From the NCBI GenBank assembly GCA_045658985.1, contig JAZOWC010000027.1, positions 1 through 41,169 on the forward strand: 41,169 bases of DNA. Reading direction: 5' to 3'. Origin of the DNA: RGIG3513 sp045658985. GTDB lineage: Bacteria; Bacillota; Clostridia; Oscillospirales; Butyricicoccaceae. Positions within the stretch are counted from its first letter, which is position 1. Each line of letters begins with the position of its first letter. The position numbers were made by a program, and so were the translations under genes. This document shows positions 16,405 to 24,500 of this stretch, piece by piece. The notes under the pieces are model-generated. The model was not told the DNA's origin, did not search any database, and was given only the letters and a program-made list of their open reading frames with translations.

Positions 16405-17496
16405 TTATTCTTTGCTCTTGAGGAATGCCATATACCGCTGCCAGTCGTAGCGGGAGAGGTAGTGTTTGAAGTCGCGCAGGTGGTAGCTCACGCTGCCATC
16501 CATAAAATGATCGCCTATCTGCGCAAGGCGGTCGGGGCAAATAAGGCCCTTTTCCCCAAGCAGTTCCCACGCCTGCGATGCCCAAGCGGTAGTAATATAT
16601 TCGCTCTTAGGGTCGGCGCCGCGATCCAACGCCGCCGAGCCGACGCAGAGCAGGCGGGGTGCTATCAGCGCCAGCAGGTGGGCCTGATCGTAGGGCTTGG
16701 AGTCTTCTCTATCGCCGCCGTAGAGCTTGAAGTTCTCGCAGTACCAGTCCCAGCTGCCCACGCGGATAAAGTCAGCTACCCGCTCGCCCTCGCCGTGCTT
16801 GGAGGTGGCGGCGCCGCCGTAGCCCGAGTTGTTGGATATGGCGCAGTAGAACCGCTCGTCCTGTGCCGCCGCCCACAGAGCGGTCTTGCCGAGGCGGGAG
16901 TGACCGATGACGGCGGTGCGGCGTGCATCGATTTCGGGGACAGTCAGCAGGTAGTCGAGAGCGCGGGATGCGGCATACGCCCACATACCGATCTTGCCCC
17001 AAGTGGTGGGGGTGCGGTTGTCTCGAGTGACGCCGAACATTTTGCCAAGTCCGTCGGAGTAGTCACCGAACAGCTTGTCGTTGACCACGTCCAGATAGCA
17101 GAAGGTTGCGAATGCAAAGCCGTTGTCTATGATCTCCTCCACGGGGATGTAGTTGTTATGCTTACCCGAGAAGCTGATGTAGAGGAACACCGGAGGCTTA
17201 GGTACGTTCAGCGGGCGCATCAGCACCAGCGGGAAGGTAAAATCGCCGCCGGGGGTGGGGAAGGTCAGGTCTATATCGTGCTCGATAGCCTTGCCCGCAC
17301 AGCATCGGTCGTATTCGCGGGTGATCTCACCCTTTACCCAAGCGGGGGCGGGAGGGGTGACGCCGTAGGAATATGTCTCCAGCAGGTGCAGCATTTCGGC
17401 TCGGCGGGCGTTCCAGTTGCCCCGGGTGGCGGGTGTGCCGTCATTCATCTGCACTATGGGCAGCAGGTCGCGGGAAGCGAGTATATCTTTGAGCAT
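16405..17496 (-). CDS. CE15-like alpha/beta hydrolase (glucuronoyl/acetyl-xylan esterase family)
   Basis: A 363-residue alpha/beta hydrolase. The nucleophile elbow is GHSRLGKTALWAAAQDERF (Ser near 199). It is followed by SNNSGYGGAATSKHGEGE and, near the C-terminus, DHFMDGSVSYHLRDFKHYL, which supplies the probable catalytic His. This arrangement matches CE15 glucuronoyl esterases and related carbohydrate esterases, which cut ester links between glucuronoxylan and lignin or sugars. No signal peptide is present, so if the assignment is right it acts on imported oligosaccharides. GAGGGAGG precedes the ATG. It is a single-gene unit with its own promoter and a shared terminator. Substrate is unproven. 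Confidence 0.8.
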   Translation of the reverse strand: MLKDILASRDLLPIVQMNDGTPATRGNWNARRAEMLHLLETYSYGVTPPAPAWVKGEITREYDRCCAGKAIEHDIDLTFPTPGGDFTFPLVLMRPLNVPKPPVFLYISFSGKHNNYIPVEEIIDNGFAFATFCYLDVVNDKLFGDYSDGLGKMFGVTRDNRTPTTWGKIGMWAYAASRALDYLLTVPEIDARRTAVIGHSRLGKTALWAAAQDERFYCAISNNSGYGGAATSKHGEGERVADFIRVGSWDWYCENFKLYGGDREDSKPYDQAHLLALIAPRLLCVGSAALDRGADPKSEYITTAWASQAWELLGEKGLICPDRLAQIGDHFMDGSVSYHLRDFKHYLSRYDWQRYMAFLKSKE

Positions 17497-17529
17497 TTAT
17501 TTTTCCTCCCTCGGGGTGGTTTTGGCTAC

Positions 17530-17559
17530 ATTATACCCTCACGCGGCAGGTGCGCGCAA
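17530..17559 (-). promoter_or_regulatory. Promoter of the CE15-like esterase gene
   Basis: Minus strand: -35 TTGCGC (17559-17554), 18-base spacer, -10 TATAAT (17535-17530). The weak -35 suggests activation may be needed. Confidence 0.6.
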
Positions 17560-17574
17560 GCTTAAACGGCGTTT

Positions 17575-18162
17575 TCAGCCTAATTTTTTGCGGAACAGAC
17601 CGTGGCGGTTGCAGTAGGCATAGAGCACACCGAAACGGCGGACGGGCAGTCTCAGCTGTGCCTCGCCCTCGGGATAGAGCTTGACGATCTGGCAGCGGTC
17701 GGAGGTGACATAAGCCACAAATGATATATAATGCTCCTTGGTCATGGGATGGCTGAGGGTTACAAACTGCTCGTCCTCCACGCTCTCCATAGAGATCATG
17801 TGCTCTGGGACGCAGTCTTCGGCGCTCAAAGGCGGCAGAGTAACGCCGCAGCAGCTGATAAGCGCCTCACCCAGAGTATGTATCACATAGCCGCAGATGG
17901 GACAGACGTAGAATCGGCATCTGAGCATATTGCCCGAGATATTGCGGTTCTGTACCCGCTCCCCCTGCATCAGCTCGATCACCGACACACCCAGCGCCTG
18001 CGCCAGCGGCTCAACCAGAGATATATCGGGCAGGCCCTTTCCCGTTTCCCACTTGGAGACGGCCTTGTCGCTGATGTGGAGCATTTCGGCGAGCTGAGCC
18101 TGAGTCAGACCGCGTTTTTCCCGCAGCTTGCGGACGGTGGCGGCGGTTATATATGTATTCAT
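17575..18162 (-). CDS. XRE-type regulator fused to a desulfoferrodoxin-like two-iron module
   Basis: 195 residues. Residues 7-62 are an XRE helix-turn-helix (LTQAQLAEMLHISDKAVSKWE). The remainder aligns by pattern with desulfoferrodoxin/superoxide reductase. A rubredoxin-like site has Cys87, 90, 104 and 105 (CPIC...CCG). A catalytic-type iron site has His121, His138 and His144 (HPMTKEH) plus Cys184 and His187 (CNRHGLF). The last spacings (6, 40, 3) closely match His68-His74-Cys115-His118 of Desulfovibrio desulfoferrodoxin. I infer a regulator that senses superoxide, oxygen or iron. The ATG at 18162 is preferred to an upstream one at 18186, because that lies at the -10 box. It is transcribed divergently from the ywlG-like gene, a likely or self target. 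Confidence 0.85.
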   Translation of the reverse strand: MNTYITAATVRKLREKRGLTQAQLAEMLHISDKAVSKWETGKGLPDISLVEPLAQALGVSVIELMQGERVQNRNISGNMLRCRFYVCPICGYVIHTLGEALISCCGVTLPPLSAEDCVPEHMISMESVEDEQFVTLSHPMTKEHYISFVAYVTSDRCQIVKLYPEGEAQLRLPVRRFGVLYAYCNRHGLFRKKLG

Positions 18163-18186
18163 AGTACAACACTCCCTTGTGTGCAC

Positions 18187-18215
18187 AGTATAACCTATTT
18201 CTGCGGTTTTTCCAA
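18187..18215 (-). promoter_or_regulatory. Promoter of the XRE-desulfoferrodoxin gene, with a palindrome at +1
   Basis: Minus strand: -35 TTGGAA (18215-18210), 17-base spacer, -10 TATACT (18192-18187). A perfect 8-bp palindrome TGTGCACA (18180-18187) abuts the -10 box and could be an autoregulatory operator. Confidence 0.65.
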
Positions 18216-18262
18216 CCTACTCTGCGTATACATAAGGCACCTCCCGCGCAAAATATCCAAAG

Positions 18263-18291
18263 TTGTAAATCATAAGCTTGTGTGGTACAAT
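18263..18291 (+). promoter_or_regulatory. Promoter of the ywlG-like/yggS pair
   Basis: -35 TTGTAA (18263-18268), 17-base spacer, -10 TACAAT (18286-18291), about 30 bases before the ATG. Confidence 0.65.
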
Positions 18292-18321
18292 AATCCTATC
18301 AAATCCAAAGGATGATGAACT

Positions 18322-18867
18322 ATGTATACATCGATCACCGCTCAGGCCCGTCAAGCAGCAGCAGAGCTCTGCGATGCCGCCGCACTCAAACCCGGTCAGC
18401 TGATGGTCATCGGCTGTTCTTCCAGCGAGATCGTGGGCGAAACTATAGGCAAACACTCCTCTCTGGACGCCGCAAAGGCGGCTTTTGGAGGCATATATCC
18501 CCTGCTGTGTGAGCGGGGCGTGGAGCTTGCGGTGCAGTGCTGTGAGCATCTCAACCGCGTGCTGATCATGGAGCGGGCCGCCGCCGAAAAGCGCGGCTAT
18601 GAGATAGTCAACGTGCTCCCTCAGCCAAAGGCGGGTGGGTCTTTTGCCACCGTGGCGTGGGAAAGCTTCTGTGACCCCGTGGCGGTTGAGACCGTCTGTG
18701 CCGATGCGGGTATGGACATCGGCGGCACACTCATCGGTATGCACCTCAAGCGGGTGGCAGTGCCCGTGAGACTGAGCATCAGACAGATCGGTCATGCGCT
18801 GCTCCTCTGCGCACGCACCCGTCCCAAATACGTGGGCGGCCCCCGCGCCGTCTATAGGGAGATGTGA
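18322..18867 (+). CDS. YwlG/UPF0340 (TIGR01440) family protein
   Basis: A 181-residue soluble protein matching the conserved UPF0340 family of Firmicutes. It has GQLMVIGCSSSEIVGETIGKHSS near the N-terminus, ERGVELAVQCCEHLNRVLIMER in the middle, and AGMDIGGTLIGMHLKRVAVPVR followed by ARTRPKYVGGPRAVY at the end. The biochemical function of the family is not established to my knowledge. AAAGGATG precedes the ATG. The yggS gene begins one base after its stop codon, so the pair is co-transcribed. Confidence 0.88.
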   Translation: MYTSITAQARQAAAELCDAAALKPGQLMVIGCSSSEIVGETIGKHSSLDAAKAAFGGIYPLLCERGVELAVQCCEHLNRVLIMERAAAEKRGYEIVNVLPQPKAGGSFATVAWESFCDPVAVETVCADAGMDIGGTLIGMHLKRVAVPVRLSIRQIGHALLLCARTRPKYVGGPRAVYREM

Positions 18868-18868
18868 T

Positions 18869-19594
18869 ATGGCGCAGGCTTATACAAAGGAGCAGATGCA
18901 GGAGGCTGTGGCGCGCATCCGCGGTGAGATAGCTTCTGCCGCCGCGCGTTCGGGCAGGCGGGAGGAGGATATTACCCTGTGTGCCGTGTGCAAGACCCGC
19001 GACAGCGACACGGTCAGGCTGAGTGCTCAGCTGGACGTGGATATATTCGGCGAAAATCACATGCAGGAGCTGGTGGCTCACGCCGGTGACGGGGCGTTTT
19101 TGGGCAAAGCGGCCCATTTTATCGGGCATCTGCAGACCAACAAGGTCAAAAAGATCGTGGGACTTGCCGACGTTATTCAGAGCGTGGACAGCATAAAGCT
19201 GCTTGAGGCAATCGACAGTGAGGCCGCCCGCCGCAACATCACTCAGGATATTCTGATAGAGGTCAATATCGGTCTCGAGGAGAGCAAATCGGGTGTGCTG
19301 CCCGACAGTCTCCCCTATCTGCTGGAGCAGACCGCCCAAAGAGAGCATCTGCGCCTGCGCGGACTGATGGCAATACCTCCCGCGTGGTGCACGGGAGACG
19401 AAAGCCGCAGGTATTTTGAGCAGATGCGCAGGCTGTTTGAGAGTCTGCGTGAGCAAAATTACCCCAACGCGCTGCCCGATATTCTGTCCATGGGCATGAG
19501 CGGAAGCTACATTGAGGCCATACTGGAGGGTGCCACTCTGGTGCGGGTGGGAACCGCCATCTACGGCCCCCGCGACTACGGCAACAAGGTGTAA
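18869..19594 (+). CDS. YggS-family pyridoxal-phosphate homeostasis protein
   Basis: A 241-residue TIM-barrel protein of the YggS/PROSC family. It binds PLP without known enzymatic turnover and balances free PLP and amino acid pools. Family marks: AVCKTRD with the PLP lysine, FGENHMQEL, HFIGHLQTNKVK, DSIKLL, EVNIGLEESKSG, RGLMAIPP, and LSMGMSGSYIEAILEGATLVRVGTAIYG near the C-terminus. The Ser usually found before the PLP-site Lys is Cys here. AGGGAGATG precedes the ATG at 18869. In many Firmicutes yggS lies by sepF; here it pairs instead with a ywlG-like gene. Confidence 0.93.
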   Translation: MAQAYTKEQMQEAVARIRGEIASAAARSGRREEDITLCAVCKTRDSDTVRLSAQLDVDIFGENHMQELVAHAGDGAFLGKAAHFIGHLQTNKVKKIVGLADVIQSVDSIKLLEAIDSEAARRNITQDILIEVNIGLEESKSGVLPDSLPYLLEQTAQREHLRLRGLMAIPPAWCTGDESRRYFEQMRRLFESLREQNYPNALPDILSMGMSGSYIEAILEGATLVRVGTAIYGPRDYGNKV

Positions 19595-19612
19595 AATCTG
19601 TGAAAAGAATAG

Positions 19613-19643
19613 AAAAATCCGCTTCATATGAAGCGGATTTTTT
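19613..19643. terminator. Bidirectional terminator between yggS and capA-like genes
   Basis: A 14-bp stem (AAAAATCCGCTTCA / TGAAGCGGATTTTT) with a tiny loop and T-runs on both strands, between convergent genes. Confidence 0.88.
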
Positions 19644-19660
19644 GTTGGTTCGGTAGTTTA

Positions 19661-20947
19661 TCAGAGTTTGACGCGGATGATGTCGCCGTCGATCTCGAAC
19701 TCGGTGCCATAGGGCTTGCTGGCGTATTCAAGCTGTTCGATGATCTCGGAGGGGTCGGCTGCCAGAGGCACGCCTGCCATATTGTAGGGCTGCTGAGAGC
19801 GGCAGACCTTGATGGGCAGGATCTCAAGCTTGGTCAGCTTGCCGTCTTCGAACTCAAAGTAAGGCAGCATGGTCTTGTAATAACGCTCGTTGGCTGTGAG
19901 GCTGCCGGGAGCAAGCTTGCGGAACATAGCATCTGCGCCTACGTCCTCGGGGTCATAGCCGCGGGTCTCGCAGATGTCCATGGGCACGCGGGTGGCGTAC
20001 TTGATCTGATAGATGAAGTTTGCAAGGCTGTAAAAGATAGGCTTGCCCTTGTAGATCTCGATACCCTGCATTACGTGGGTGCCGTGGCCGATAACTGCGC
20101 TTGCGCCCGCGTCGATGCAGGCGTGGGCGTACTCCTGCACGTGATAATCGGCGATGAAATCGTCACCGCCGCGGATGGCGTGGCAATGGAGAGAGACGAT
20201 GGCGTGGTCGCAGTTCATCAGCGCGCCGTTAATATGCTTGCACATACGGTTGAGGTCGCGCTGATTGAGGTTGACCTTGTAGCCGTTGTGGTCGGAGAGG
20301 CGGAACTTGACACCGCTCATATCCAGCAGCTCGGGGTTGACACCGTAGGTGTAGCCCTGCTCGAGGGATTTCTTCTTGGCGCCGTGCATATCGGTCTTGT
20401 CAACGATCTCCTGCAGAACTGCCATCTGCTCGGGTGTGACCAAAAACTCCTTGTTGCTGCGAAGCAGGTTGATGCCGGGGCGGCTCTTGAAATCGTGGTG
20501 GGGTTCGCCTGCGCGGGCGTGAACGTAGTCACCGCCCAATGCAGCCTGACAGAGCAGGGCAACACGGCCGTTGTTGGTGTTGATAAATGCAGGCTTGGAT
20601 GCCTCATACAGACTGCTGCCGCTGCCCGCGCAGGGGATGCCTGCTTCTTTGAGGCATTTGCGGGTGTTGAGCACGCCGTTGTAGGAGAAGTCCATGGCGT
20701 GGTTATTGGCGCAGGAGACGGCGTTGAAGCCCAGCTCCTTGAGGTCCTCAAGTACATAAGGCTCGGTGAAGATATATCCGCCGCCGCTGTAGGTGTTGGC
20801 AAAGCAGGTATCGTCTATGATGGTTGCTTCGAGGTTGGTAAAGCGGATGTCGCCGCGCTTGAGAAAATCGCGTACCTTCTGGAACTCAGGGGTATTGGGC
20901 AGATGATCGCGGATCATGCTGTCGCCTGCTGCAACGAAAGAGATCAT
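19661..20947 (-). CDS. CapA-family metallophosphatase-fold protein
   Basis: A 428-residue protein of the CapA/PgsA calcineurin-like phosphoesterase fold. Motifs: AAGDSMI at the N-terminus, DIRFTNLEATI, CANNHAMDFSYNGVLNT, IVSLHCHAIRGGDD and VIGHGTHVMQGIEIYKGKPIFYSLANF. Named members take part in poly-gamma-glutamate export or capsule, but many homologues occur without the pgsBC partners, as here, and their substrate is unknown. There is no obvious signal peptide or anchor, so this copy may be cytosolic. GCGAGG lies before the ATG. It follows the dockerin-protein gene by 42 bases with no terminator between, suggesting shared transcription. Confidence 0.88.
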   Translation of the reverse strand: MISFVAAGDSMIRDHLPNTPEFQKVRDFLKRGDIRFTNLEATIIDDTCFANTYSGGGYIFTEPYVLEDLKELGFNAVSCANNHAMDFSYNGVLNTRKCLKEAGIPCAGSGSSLYEASKPAFINTNNGRVALLCQAALGGDYVHARAGEPHHDFKSRPGINLLRSNKEFLVTPEQMAVLQEIVDKTDMHGAKKKSLEQGYTYGVNPELLDMSGVKFRLSDHNGYKVNLNQRDLNRMCKHINGALMNCDHAIVSLHCHAIRGGDDFIADYHVQEYAHACIDAGASAVIGHGTHVMQGIEIYKGKPIFYSLANFIYQIKYATRVPMDICETRGYDPEDVGADAMFRKLAPGSLTANERYYKTMLPYFEFEDGKLTKLEILPIKVCRSQQPYNMAGVPLAADPSEIIEQLEYASKPYGTEFEIDGDIIRVKL

Positions 20948-20989
20948 ACTTGTTTCCTCGCTTTTTATGTTATTTTTTCGGCAATCGGG

Positions 20990-23461
20990 TTATTCTGCAG
21001 GGGTATCGGGGGTGTCAGGCTGAGGCTCGGGTTCGGTCTCAAAGGGTATGGTGCCGTTGAGGTGGTTGATGAGGCAGATGACGTCCTGAATATTCAGCTT
21101 GCCGTCGCGGTTAACGTCGCACATGCTTGTGTCGGCGAGAGGCTCGGTGTTGTTGAGGTGGCGCAGGAGCGCTATAACGTCCTCGCCGTCTTCTTTGCCG
21201 TTTTTGTCAATATCGCCGCGGTCAAAGCCGTTGATCTTTATCACGCCGCCCGTTGTTTTCCACAGAACGGTCTGCTCCCCGTCGGCAGTTGAGGTAACCT
21301 CCAGCTTGACCGATGCCGTGCCCAGTCGGGCGTCGGGACTGATTTTGAACACCAGCACGGCAAGCTTGCCCGCTGCCGCGCAGGGGCCGTCAAGCTTGAG
21401 GGTCAGGGTGCTGCCCTCCAGCTTGAAAACATCGCTCTCTACGCTGTCCAGCGTGACTGCGGGACTGCTGCAGATGATCTTGACGGTCAGACTGTCAACT
21501 CCGGGATTGTTGAGCGCGGTCAGATCCAGCCTGATGGTCTCGCCCGGTCTTCCTCCCGACTCGCCCACGGTCAGCTCGGGAACCGTGGCGCTGACGTTGC
21601 AGGTTGCGTAGAAGCTGCCGTCCGAGAGTGCCGCCATGACGATGGCACGGCCCGTGCCCACGGCGGTGACTTTGCCGGTCTGATCCACCGCCACCGCCTG
21701 CTCGTTGCTGCTGCTCCAGACAACCTTGGTATTCAGGGTCAGGTTAAAGGGCACGGTGACGGTCAGCTTGGCCGTCTCGTTATATTTGGTGAGTGTGATC
21801 TCCTTCTTGTCCAGAGTGATGCCAGACACGTAGGATGCGTATTTAAGCTCGGGATACAGATAGGTGCTGTCGCCCTTGATGGTCCAGACGGTGTCAAAAT
21901 CAAATCCGCCAAAGGCCTCGGCGGTCTTCATCTTTGCAACGGTGAGGCCTGCGGTCTGTCCGCTGACATCGGCGTTGGTCTGACCGCTCGCGCCGCTGCC
22001 GATGCCCTTCTGCGAGGTGTTGAGGCTGTCGGCGGCCGTCTCCGCCATATAATAATTGTCACGGACGATGCCGTCCTCCGAATTGCTGCCGATAACGCCG
22101 CCCACAAAATACTCGCCCGTCACGGCCGATGCGCTGTAGGAGGTTGCCACAACGCCGCCTGCGTTGCGGCCGCAGATGCCGCCCACAAAGGTAGTTCCGC
22201 TGACTGCGCCTGCGTTGTAGGTGTTCATAATAACGCTGTAGTTGTAGCCACAGATGCCGCCCGTATATTCAACGCCCGACACGGCGCCCAGACTGTAACA
22301 GGTGTCCACCAGCGAGCCGTAATTCTCGCCGCAGATGCCGCCTACATTGCCGCTGCCCGATACGGCGCCAACGTTGTAGCTCTCGGTGATATCCCTGCCG
22401 CTGCCGACAATGCCGCCGACGTTCTTGTAGCCGGAGATCTGTGAGGTATTGTAGCAGTCACCGATGGAGGCATAGGTCATACCGCAGACACCGCCGATGT
22501 AGCTTGTGCCGGAGACCTTGCCGGTATTGTAAGAGTTGGTGATCCTGGCGCCCGAAATACCGTATCCGCAGACGCCGCCCGTGTAGGCCACGCCGAGGAT
22601 GGTATTGGTATTGCGGCTGTCGGTAATATTGCCGTAGTTGACGCCGCAGACGCCGCCTACAAAGCTTTTGCCCAGTACCGCGGACTCGTTGATGCCGCCG
22701 CTGATGCTCACAAAGCTCCAGCCGCAGATGCCGCCCACGTAGTTGCCCGTGGCGGTGATGTTTCCGCTGTTGAAGCAATTGTACACCGTGTCGCGGCTGT
22801 AGCCGCAGATGCCGCCTATGCTGCTCACTCCGCGGATATTGCCCGAGTTTGTGCAGTCGATGACGGCGCCGCTGAGGTTGTAGCCGCAGATGCCGCCCAT
22901 ATATTGGGTCTGCTCGCCGCCCGAAAGCTGGGCCGCGGCGGTGCAGTTCATAATAATTCCGCTCTCGCTGTAGGCGCAGATGCCGCCCGCGTAGGCTGCT
23001 CCGCTGATATAGGAGGTGCCGATATTGAAGTTGCGGATATCGCCGCAGCTATACCCAAAAAATCCCGCATAAGCCGCGCCGTCCACATAAACACCGCTGA
23101 CAGTATGCCCGCCGCCGTCAAAAGAGCCTGCAAAAGGCGTATCCATACTGCCTATCGGCTGCCAGGCAGATGCGTACTTTGTCCAGTCGGAGTCTGTGGC
23201 ATCATTAAGCTCGATATCGGCCGCGAGAAGAATGTACTGACCGCTGTAGCTGTTGCCGCCGTTGACCGACGAGGCAAAAAACTCCAGCTGCTCAATGTTC
23301 TCTATCACATAGGGGTCGCTCGCGCTGCCGACGCCCGATGCAAAGCCCGCCTCGGGCGCTGTCTCGTCCTCAGGCGCGGCAAAGCACAGCATACACATCA
23401 AAAGTGTGCATACTGCAATAGTGGGTATCAGTTTTGTCAGCTGTTTTATGAGCCTGCTCAT
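20990..23461 (-). CDS. Secreted GLUG-like repeat protein with Big2, cohesin-like and dockerin domains
   Basis: 823 residues with a Sec signal peptide (about 1-28). Residues 45-500 hold about a dozen 20-30-residue repeats of the type VGGICGYN...NSYNTGxVSG, resembling GLUG repeats that form a beta-solenoid. A Big2 immunoglobulin-like domain follows (ITLDKKEITLTKYNETAKL, about 540-625). Next is a stretch with the look of a cohesin (ELTVGESGGRPGETIRLDL, NNPGVDSL, about 630-745). The end is a type I dockerin with two calcium loops (DIDKNGKEDGEDV and DVNRDGKLNIQDV) and a Pro/Glu tail. It is probably surface-displayed or docked to a scaffold, binding a polymer or host structure. No catalytic domain is visible. 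The cohesin call is the least certain. Confidence 0.82.
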   Translation of the reverse strand: MSRLIKQLTKLIPTIAVCTLLMCMLCFAAPEDETAPEAGFASGVGSASDPYVIENIEQLEFFASSVNGGNSYSGQYILLAADIELNDATDSDWTKYASAWQPIGSMDTPFAGSFDGGGHTVSGVYVDGAAYAGFFGYSCGDIRNFNIGTSYISGAAYAGGICAYSESGIIMNCTAAAQLSGGEQTQYMGGICGYNLSGAVIDCTNSGNIRGVSSIGGICGYSRDTVYNCFNSGNITATGNYVGGICGWSFVSISGGINESAVLGKSFVGGVCGVNYGNITDSRNTNTILGVAYTGGVCGYGISGARITNSYNTGKVSGTSYIGGVCGMTYASIGDCYNTSQISGYKNVGGIVGSGRDITESYNVGAVSGSGNVGGICGENYGSLVDTCYSLGAVSGVEYTGGICGYNYSVIMNTYNAGAVSGTTFVGGICGRNAGGVVATSYSASAVTGEYFVGGVIGSNSEDGIVRDNYYMAETAADSLNTSQKGIGSGASGQTNADVSGQTAGLTVAKMKTAEAFGGFDFDTVWTIKGDSTYLYPELKYASYVSGITLDKKEITLTKYNETAKLTVTVPFNLTLNTKVVWSSSNEQAVAVDQTGKVTAVGTGRAIVMAALSDGSFYATCNVSATVPELTVGESGGRPGETIRLDLTALNNPGVDSLTVKIICSSPAVTLDSVESDVFKLEGSTLTLKLDGPCAAAGKLAVLVFKISPDARLGTASVKLEVTSTADGEQTVLWKTTGGVIKINGFDRGDIDKNGKEDGEDVIALLRHLNNTEPLADTSMCDVNRDGKLNIQDVICLINHLNGTIPFETEPEPQPDTPDTPAE

Positions 23462-23503
23462 ACGCTTTCCCCGTGTTTGTGTAGATTATACCTATCTTAT
23501 TAT

Positions 23504-23532
23504 ATAATAACAGTGATGCACAAAAAAGTCAA
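23504..23532 (-). promoter_or_regulatory. Promoter of the dockerin-protein/capA unit
   Basis: Minus strand: -35 TTGACT (23532-23527), 17-base spacer, -10 TATTAT (23509-23504). A second TATAAT sits downstream at 23486-23491 without a good -35. Confidence 0.65.
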
Positions 23533-23550
23533 TCAAGCACCAACAAATAA

Positions 23551-23579
23551 AAGCCCCTGCGGCTTTACCGCAGAGGCTT
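23551..23579 (-). terminator. Terminator of the alpha/beta hydrolase gene
   Basis: Minus strand: stem AAGCCTCTGCGG / CCGCAGGGGCTT with one mismatch, followed by TTTATTTG, just past the hydrolase stop. Confidence 0.8.
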
Positions 23580-23590
23580 CCGGGATGGCG

Positions 23591-24343
23591 TTATTTGACC
23601 TCTCTGATGAACTCGGCCACCATCTTGCCCAGATAGCTGTCGCCGTTCTCGTCCACGTTAAGCATTGCATAGCAATGTGTGCCGGGCATGAGGGTGTATT
23701 TGATCTTGCTCTGATCGTATTTAAAGTGTCTGAGTGTGCCCAGTACCAGCTGGATCTGCTCGTAGCGGTTCTTGATATCGTTGTCGGACACAATGAAGTA
23801 CATGGGAGGATAGGAGGGTGCGTCGCCGATATAGTACAGAGGCGCGGTCTCGTCGACGACGATCTTTTTGGTATCCTGACCGTGCTCGCGGAGGACGTTG
23901 AAGTGCTTGGTGGGCTGGCCTGCATCGTGTACGTAGCCTGCAAAATCGTCGGGAGTCATACCGACAGCGCCCAGCCAGCGCTTGTCAAAGCAGAGAAGCA
24001 TGCTCAGGTATCCGCCTGCCGAGCTTCCGCCCATGAACAGACGTCTCTCGCCCTCGCCTGCATAGGAGGCAAAGTTGTCTCTCACCCACGCGCAGGATGC
24101 GGCGCAGTCTTCTACAAACTGGGGGTACTTGGCGTTGGGGTACATACGGTAGTCAACGGTGACCGAGGCGATGCCCTCGCGTGCCAGAGTCTCATACACG
24201 GCATGATCTCTCTCGCGGCTGCCGTGCTCTATTCCGCCGCCGTGAAAATAAATAAAAACGTCCCGAAACTCGCCGTCGGGCAGATAGATGTCCAGAAGTG
24301 TCTCGTCATAGGGAGCGTACTGTATAGCCTTGAACTTGCGCAT
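23591..24343 (-). CDS. Alpha/beta hydrolase, carboxylesterase (HSL/BD-FAE-like)
   Basis: A 250-residue cytosolic esterase-type alpha/beta hydrolase. The oxyanion motif IYFHGGGIEHGSR (about 30) and nucleophile elbow FMGGSSAGGYLSM (Ser near 112) mark the hormone-sensitive-lipase-like group. The C-terminal MPGTHCYAML supplies the likely catalytic His. The TVDYRMYPNAKYP block is typical of this family, which cleaves small acyl or acetyl esters. The ATG at 24343 has AAAGGAGAG at good spacing; a longer frame to 24433 overlaps the promoter and is rejected. It is a single-gene unit with its own promoter and terminator. Substrate unknown. Confidence 0.85.
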   Translation of the reverse strand: MRKFKAIQYAPYDETLLDIYLPDGEFRDVFIYFHGGGIEHGSRERDHAVYETLAREGIASVTVDYRMYPNAKYPQFVEDCAASCAWVRDNFASYAGEGERRLFMGGSSAGGYLSMLLCFDKRWLGAVGMTPDDFAGYVHDAGQPTKHFNVLREHGQDTKKIVVDETAPLYYIGDAPSYPPMYFIVSDNDIKNRYEQIQLVLGTLRHFKYDQSKIKYTLMPGTHCYAMLNVDENGDSYLGKMVAEFIREVK

Positions 24344-24373
24344 TTGTGTCTCTCCTTTTTGTTTGGTGAGATA

Positions 24374-24402
24374 ATAATACCATCTGTGCGGTATATTGTA
24401 AA
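24374..24402 (-). promoter_or_regulatory. Promoter of the alpha/beta hydrolase gene
   Basis: Minus strand: -35 TTTACA (24402-24397), 17-base spacer, -10 TATTAT (24379-24374). Confidence 0.65.
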
Positions 24403-24451
24403 TAATCAAACGCCATAAAACGCTGTAACTCAAAAGTTATGCTCAACACGC

Positions 24452-24480
24452 AAAAAACCCTGCGGCTTGCGCCGCAGGGT
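24452..24480 (-). terminator. Terminator of the purine permease gene
   Basis: Minus strand: perfect 10-bp stem ACCCTGCGGC / GCCGCAGGGT with a 4-base loop, followed by TTTTTTG. Confidence 0.9.
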
Positions 24481-24500
24481 CTTTGGTATGCGATCAAAAA

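Noticed and set aside
22080..23060. CRISPR-like array in the repeat protein gene
   Set aside because: The periodic DNA similarity reflects protein repeats in one open frame; spacing and repeat identity are irregular and no cas genes are present.
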